64,000 nucleotides of DNA, from contig DASXVN010000017.1 in NCBI GenBank assembly GCA_036504235.1, positions 33,673 through 97,672 of the forward strand, written 5' to 3'. This stretch comes from Zipacnadum sp036504235 (GTDB lineage: Bacteria; Armatimonadota; Zipacnadia; Zipacnadales; Zipacnadaceae). The notes below the pieces were generated by a model, which saw only the letters and a program-made list of their open reading frames with translations, had not been told where the DNA came from and ran no database searches. Shown here in pieces: positions 61,480 through 64,000 of the stretch; positions within the stretch are counted from its first letter, which is position 1; every line of letters starts with the position of its first letter. A program made the translations under genes and the position numbers.

Positions 61480-62178
61480 TTACGCCGCTTTGGCGCGTAC
61501 GTCGTCCAGGTCGAGCTTGACGCCGGGGCCCATGGTGCAGGAGGTCGCCACGCTCAGGATGTAGCGCCCCGAGACGGTAGAGGGCCGCGCCACGGTGATA
61601 GCGTGCAGCAGAGCGGTCGCGTTCTCGAGCAGTTGCTCGGGAGTGAAGGACACCCGGCCCACCGGAACGTGAATGACGCCGCCACGGTCTACGCGGTACT
61701 CGATCCGGCCGGCCTTGATCGCTTTGACGGCGGTCGCGGGATCCGGCAGAACGTTACCGCCCTTCTTGGAGGGCATGCGGGGCCCGAGGGTCTTGCCCAG
61801 GGGACCGACAAGCTTCATCATCTGGGGCTGGGCGACCAGGATGTCAAACTCCATCCAGCCACCTTGGATGGCCTCGACGAGGTCCTCCGCGCCCACCCGG
61901 TCGGCGCCGGCCTCGCGGGCCGCGATTGCGGCCTCGCCCTCGGCAAAGACCGCGACGCGGGGTACGCGCCCGGTGCCGTGCGGCAGTACGATGGTGCCGC
62001 GGACATTCTCTTCGCCCTTGGTGGGGTTAACGTTCAGCTTGACGTGCAACTCGACGGCCTCGTCAAACTTGGCCGAGGCGGTGGCCTGGGCTAGGGCCAG
62101 GGCCTCCACCACGGGGTAGCGGGCCGATTTGTCGATCTTGGCCACTACTGCTTGGTAGCGCTTGCTGTGCTTAGACAT
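61480..62178 (-). CDS. rplA: Ribosomal protein L1
   Basis: 232 residues with the conserved 'LHVKLNVNPTKGEENVRGTIVLPHGTG' and 'GPLGKTLGPRMPSKKGGNV'. L1 binds 23S rRNA and its own mRNA. rplK is immediately upstream (14 bases). Confidence 0.97.
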   Translation of the reverse strand: MSKHSKRYQAVVAKIDKSARYPVVEALALAQATASAKFDEAVELHVKLNVNPTKGEENVRGTIVLPHGTGRVPRVAVFAEGEAAIAAREAGADRVGAEDLVEAIQGGWMEFDILVAQPQMMKLVGPLGKTLGPRMPSKKGGNVLPDPATAVKAIKAGRIEYRVDRGGVIHVPVGRVSFTPEQLLENATALLHAITVARPSTVSGRYILSVATSCTMGPGVKLDLDDVRAKAA

Positions 62179-62192
62179 GTTCGAACCTCGTT

Positions 62193-62618
62193 CTACCCGA
62201 CGATTTTGATGCCCATGCTGCGCGCCGTACCCTCGATGATCTTGGTCGCCGCGTCCACGTCCCGGGCGTTGAGATCCTCGAGCTTGCGCTGGGCTATCTC
62301 CCGCACTTGTTCCTTGCTCAGCTCCGCCACCTTGTTGGTGTGCGGGACGGCTGAGCCCTTGGCCAGACCGGCAGCGCGCTTAAGTAAGCTGGCGGCCGGC
62401 GGCGTTTTGCAGATGAAGGTGAAGCTGCGGTCGGCATACACCGTCATCTCGATGGGGATAATATCCCCCACCTGACTGGCTGTGCGCTCATTGAAGGTCT
62501 TGCAGAACTCCATGATGTTGACGCCGTGCTGGCCCAGGGCGGGTCCTACCGGCGGAGCCGGATTGGCTTTGCCGGCCGGCACGTGCAACTTGATCATTCC
62601 GATAACTTTCTTGGCCAC
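62193..62618 (-). CDS. rplK: Ribosomal protein L11
   Basis: 141 residues: 'IKLHVPAGKANPAPPVGPALGQHGVNIMEFCKTFNERT' at the N-terminus and 'DLNARDVDAATKIIEGTARSMGIKI' at the end. It is part of the GTPase-associated centre and a single transcript with rplA. Confidence 0.97.
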   Translation of the reverse strand: MAKKVIGMIKLHVPAGKANPAPPVGPALGQHGVNIMEFCKTFNERTASQVGDIIPIEMTVYADRSFTFICKTPPAASLLKRAAGLAKGSAVPHTNKVAELSKEQVREIAQRKLEDLNARDVDAATKIIEGTARSMGIKIVG

Positions 62619-62654
62619 GGTCTTGCTCCTCTTACCGCACTCCGGGTGCGGACC

Positions 62655-63212
62655 CTAAATCTTCTCGATCTGTGTGAAGTCCACCTCAACCGGGGTTTCC
62701 CGACCGAAGATGGAGATAAGCACCTTCACCGTCTCGCGCTCGATGTTGACCTCGGTGATCTTGCCACTGAACTCGGCGAAGGGCCCCTCGGTGATACGCA
62801 CCGCGTCGCCCGCCGTCCACACGGCCTTGGGCTTCTGGCCCTCTTCCCCAACGCGACGCAGCATCGCGTCGATCTCCGCCGGGGACAGCGGCACCGGAGC
62901 CTCGCGCGGCCCATCTTTGGTGCCGTCCAGGCTCTCTTCGTGCCGGGTGGTCAGGAAATGCGTGACCCCGGCGGTCTCCTGGATGAGATGGCGCATATCA
63001 TTGCCCATCTCCATCTCCACGAGCACATACCCGGGATAGAGCTTGCGCTTGATCTCACGGCGCTTGCCCCCGGTGGAGCGGATTTCCGTCTCCGTGGGGA
63101 TGAGGATGCGCCCGAGCAAATGGTGCAGCTCGCGCGCTTCCACGCTCTTCTCAATCGCCGTCTTGACCTTATTTTCTTTACCCGTCAGGGTATGTACGAC
63201 AAACCACTCCAT
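62655..63212 (-). CDS. nusG: Transcription antitermination factor NusG
   Basis: 185 residues. NGN domain 'WFVVHTLTGKENKVKTAIEKSVEA', then 'LYPGYVLVEMEMGNDMRHLIQETAGVTHFL', then a KOW domain with 'GDAVRITEGPFAEFSGKITEVNIERETVKVLISIFGRETPVEVDF'. It binds RNA polymerase and ribosome. It follows secE as usual. Confidence 0.97.
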   Translation of the reverse strand: MEWFVVHTLTGKENKVKTAIEKSVEARELHHLLGRILIPTETEIRSTGGKRREIKRKLYPGYVLVEMEMGNDMRHLIQETAGVTHFLTTRHEESLDGTKDGPREAPVPLSPAEIDAMLRRVGEEGQKPKAVWTAGDAVRITEGPFAEFSGKITEVNIERETVKVLISIFGRETPVEVDFTQIEKI

Positions 63213-63248
63213 AGTTTATTCACCAGGCCCGTCGGGGCGGACGACGAC

Positions 63249-63488
63249 TCAATACAGACCGATAGCGCGGGTCACAGCCGTCATGATGAAGTCGATGCTC
63301 CCCATGTAGATGGCCACGGCCACCACGGCGATCACCACGACCACCGTGAAAGCGTAGGTCTCCTCCTTGGAGGGCCATACGACCCGCTGCAACTCATATT
63401 TTACGCCCTGCAGAAACTGGTAGAGACTAACAAAGGGCCGACTTACGCGAGCTCCGAAGCCGGGCTGCGCCGTTTTAGCTAGGGCCAT
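63249..63488 (-). CDS. secE: Preprotein translocase subunit SecE
   Basis: 79 residues from the ATG at 63488; the longer frame overlaps the tRNA gene. 'FLQGVKYELQRVVWPSKEETYAFTVVVVIAVVAVAIYMGSIDFI' is the hallmark SecE motif followed by one membrane helix. Confidence 0.95.
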   Translation of the reverse strand: MALAKTAQPGFGARVSRPFVSLYQFLQGVKYELQRVVWPSKEETYAFTVVVVIAVVAVAIYMGSIDFIMTAVTRAIGLY

Positions 63489-63536
63489 GCGATCTCTTCC
63501 TATCTTTCGTTGCGCTCCCGGCGGAGGCAGCGCGAG

Positions 63537-63612
<76 letters not shown>

Positions 63613-63626
63613 ACTCTGCCAGTCCG

Positions 63627-63788
63627 CTACTTGCGCAGACGCGCCTCTTCGTGTTTGGTATGCTTGCGGCACACCGGGCAGTACTTGCTCAGGATCAGCT
63701 TTTCCGTCACGTTGGTCCGATTCTTGGACGTGACGTAGTTCTGACCATTGCACTCCGGACATTTGAGCATGAACTTGGTCTGTGGCAT
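63627..63788 (-). CDS. rpmG: Ribosomal protein L33
   Basis: 53 residues, too short for most ORF filters: it begins 'MPQTKFMLKCPECNGQNYVT' and ends 'YCPVCRKHTKHEEARLRK'. The four Cys residues (CPEC, CPVC) mark the zinc-binding form. It lies between tuf and tRNA-Trp. Confidence 0.95.
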   Translation of the reverse strand: MPQTKFMLKCPECNGQNYVTSKNRTNVTEKLILSKYCPVCRKHTKHEEARLRK

Positions 63789-63864
63789 ATTTTTCCAGCC
63801 CCTTTCTGGGCTGCCGTTACTCTCAGCGGGGCGCCGCGCAGGCGGTGCCCAAGACTTGGCCCTA

Positions 63865-64000
63865 CTACTCGATGATGCTGGTGACCACGCCGGCGCCGAC
63901 GGTGTGGCCGCCTTCGCGAATCGCGAAGCGCAGGCCGTCCTCCATCGCTACCGGCTGGATCAGCTCCACCGTCATGTTCGTATTGTCGCCCGGCATGACC
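63865..64000 (-). CDS. tuf: Elongation factor Tu, C-terminal end (runs off window)
   Basis: The last about 45 residues are visible: 'VMPGDNTNMTVELIQPVAMEDGLRFAIREGGHTVGAGVV' and 'TSIIE', matching the end of domain 3 of EF-Tu. It is the first gene of the tuf-rpmG-trnW-secE-nusG-rplKAJL series. Confidence 0.96.
   Translation of the reverse strand, partial: VMPGDNTNMTVELIQPVAMEDGLRFAIREGGHTVGAGVVTSIIE

Overview
The window is about 64 kb of high-GC bacterial chromosome, densely coding and mostly housekeeping. It carries two pseudopilins of the H-X9-DG (DUF1559-like) type, a class II fructose-bisphosphate aldolase, type 1B dihydroorotate dehydrogenase (pyrD plus pyrK), a DUF951-like protein, a 'copper amine oxidase N-terminal-like' secreted protein and many secreted or membrane proteins. 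This mix suggests an environmental Armatimonadota-like (or Planctomycetota/Chloroflexota-like) organism. That placement is inference from gene content only; there is no rRNA here.

Layout. 1-6.7 kb: the start of a glycosidase-like gene, a PHP hydrolase, a secreted acetolactate decarboxylase, pyrD/pyrK, a DUF559-type nuclease between two MITE-like repeats, argH and a small membrane protein. 7.0-15.5 kb (all minus strand): an apparently complete ubiquitin-like conjugation system. In transcription order it runs: membrane-anchored trypsin-like protease, YukD-like ubiquitin-like protein (TTG start, C-terminal Gly), ThiF/E1-like enzyme, a 4-TM protein, a RAYT transposase remnant, membrane-anchored JAMM peptidase, second JAMM peptidase, E2-like conjugating enzyme, two small membrane proteins, a zinc-ribbon/RING-like membrane protein, third JAMM peptidase and a rubrerythrin-like protein. 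15.7-19.0 kb: a structured palindromic element, a CHASE2-GAF-PAS histidine kinase and a DUF951-like protein. 19.0-32.8 kb: carbohydrate metabolism (GH95-like fucosidase, two PfkB sugar kinases, aldolase, transaldolase-like protein, heparinase-like lyase) and a URO-D-like methyltransferase-family protein. 33.0-38.6 kb: an 1874-residue tandem UvrA. 38.7-41.0 kb: a split carrier-protein-like membrane protein and two pseudopilins.

41.0-50.5 kb (minus): folK, ftsH, tilS and purC in a tight cluster, a DNA methyltransferase fused to an Mrr-like nuclease, thrC, hom, accB and a tRNA-Met. 51.4-58.8 kb (plus): alr-thrB, an M20 peptidase, a winged-helix-like protein, a secreted stalk-domain protein (minus) and proA-proB. 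58.9-64.0 kb (minus): a lipoprotein, a TPR-like protein, then the conserved translation cluster read as tuf-rpmG-tRNA-Trp-secE-nusG-rplK-rplA-rplJ-rplL. It ends at a strong terminator with no rpoB following.

Repeats are a second theme. Several families of short GC-rich palindromic or terminal-inverted-repeat elements sit between genes (4, 4.6, 6.8, 15.7, 24.3 and 51.1 kb). Another family (GACGGGCGAGACGCCCGTC-like) sits inside the uvrA reading frame and in the rplJ leader.

The most interesting object is the 7-15.5 kb ubiquitin-like operon. It has Ubl, E1, E2, a RING-like candidate E3 and three deconjugase-type JAMM proteins, and several members carry membrane anchors, which suggests ubiquitin-like tagging at the membrane.
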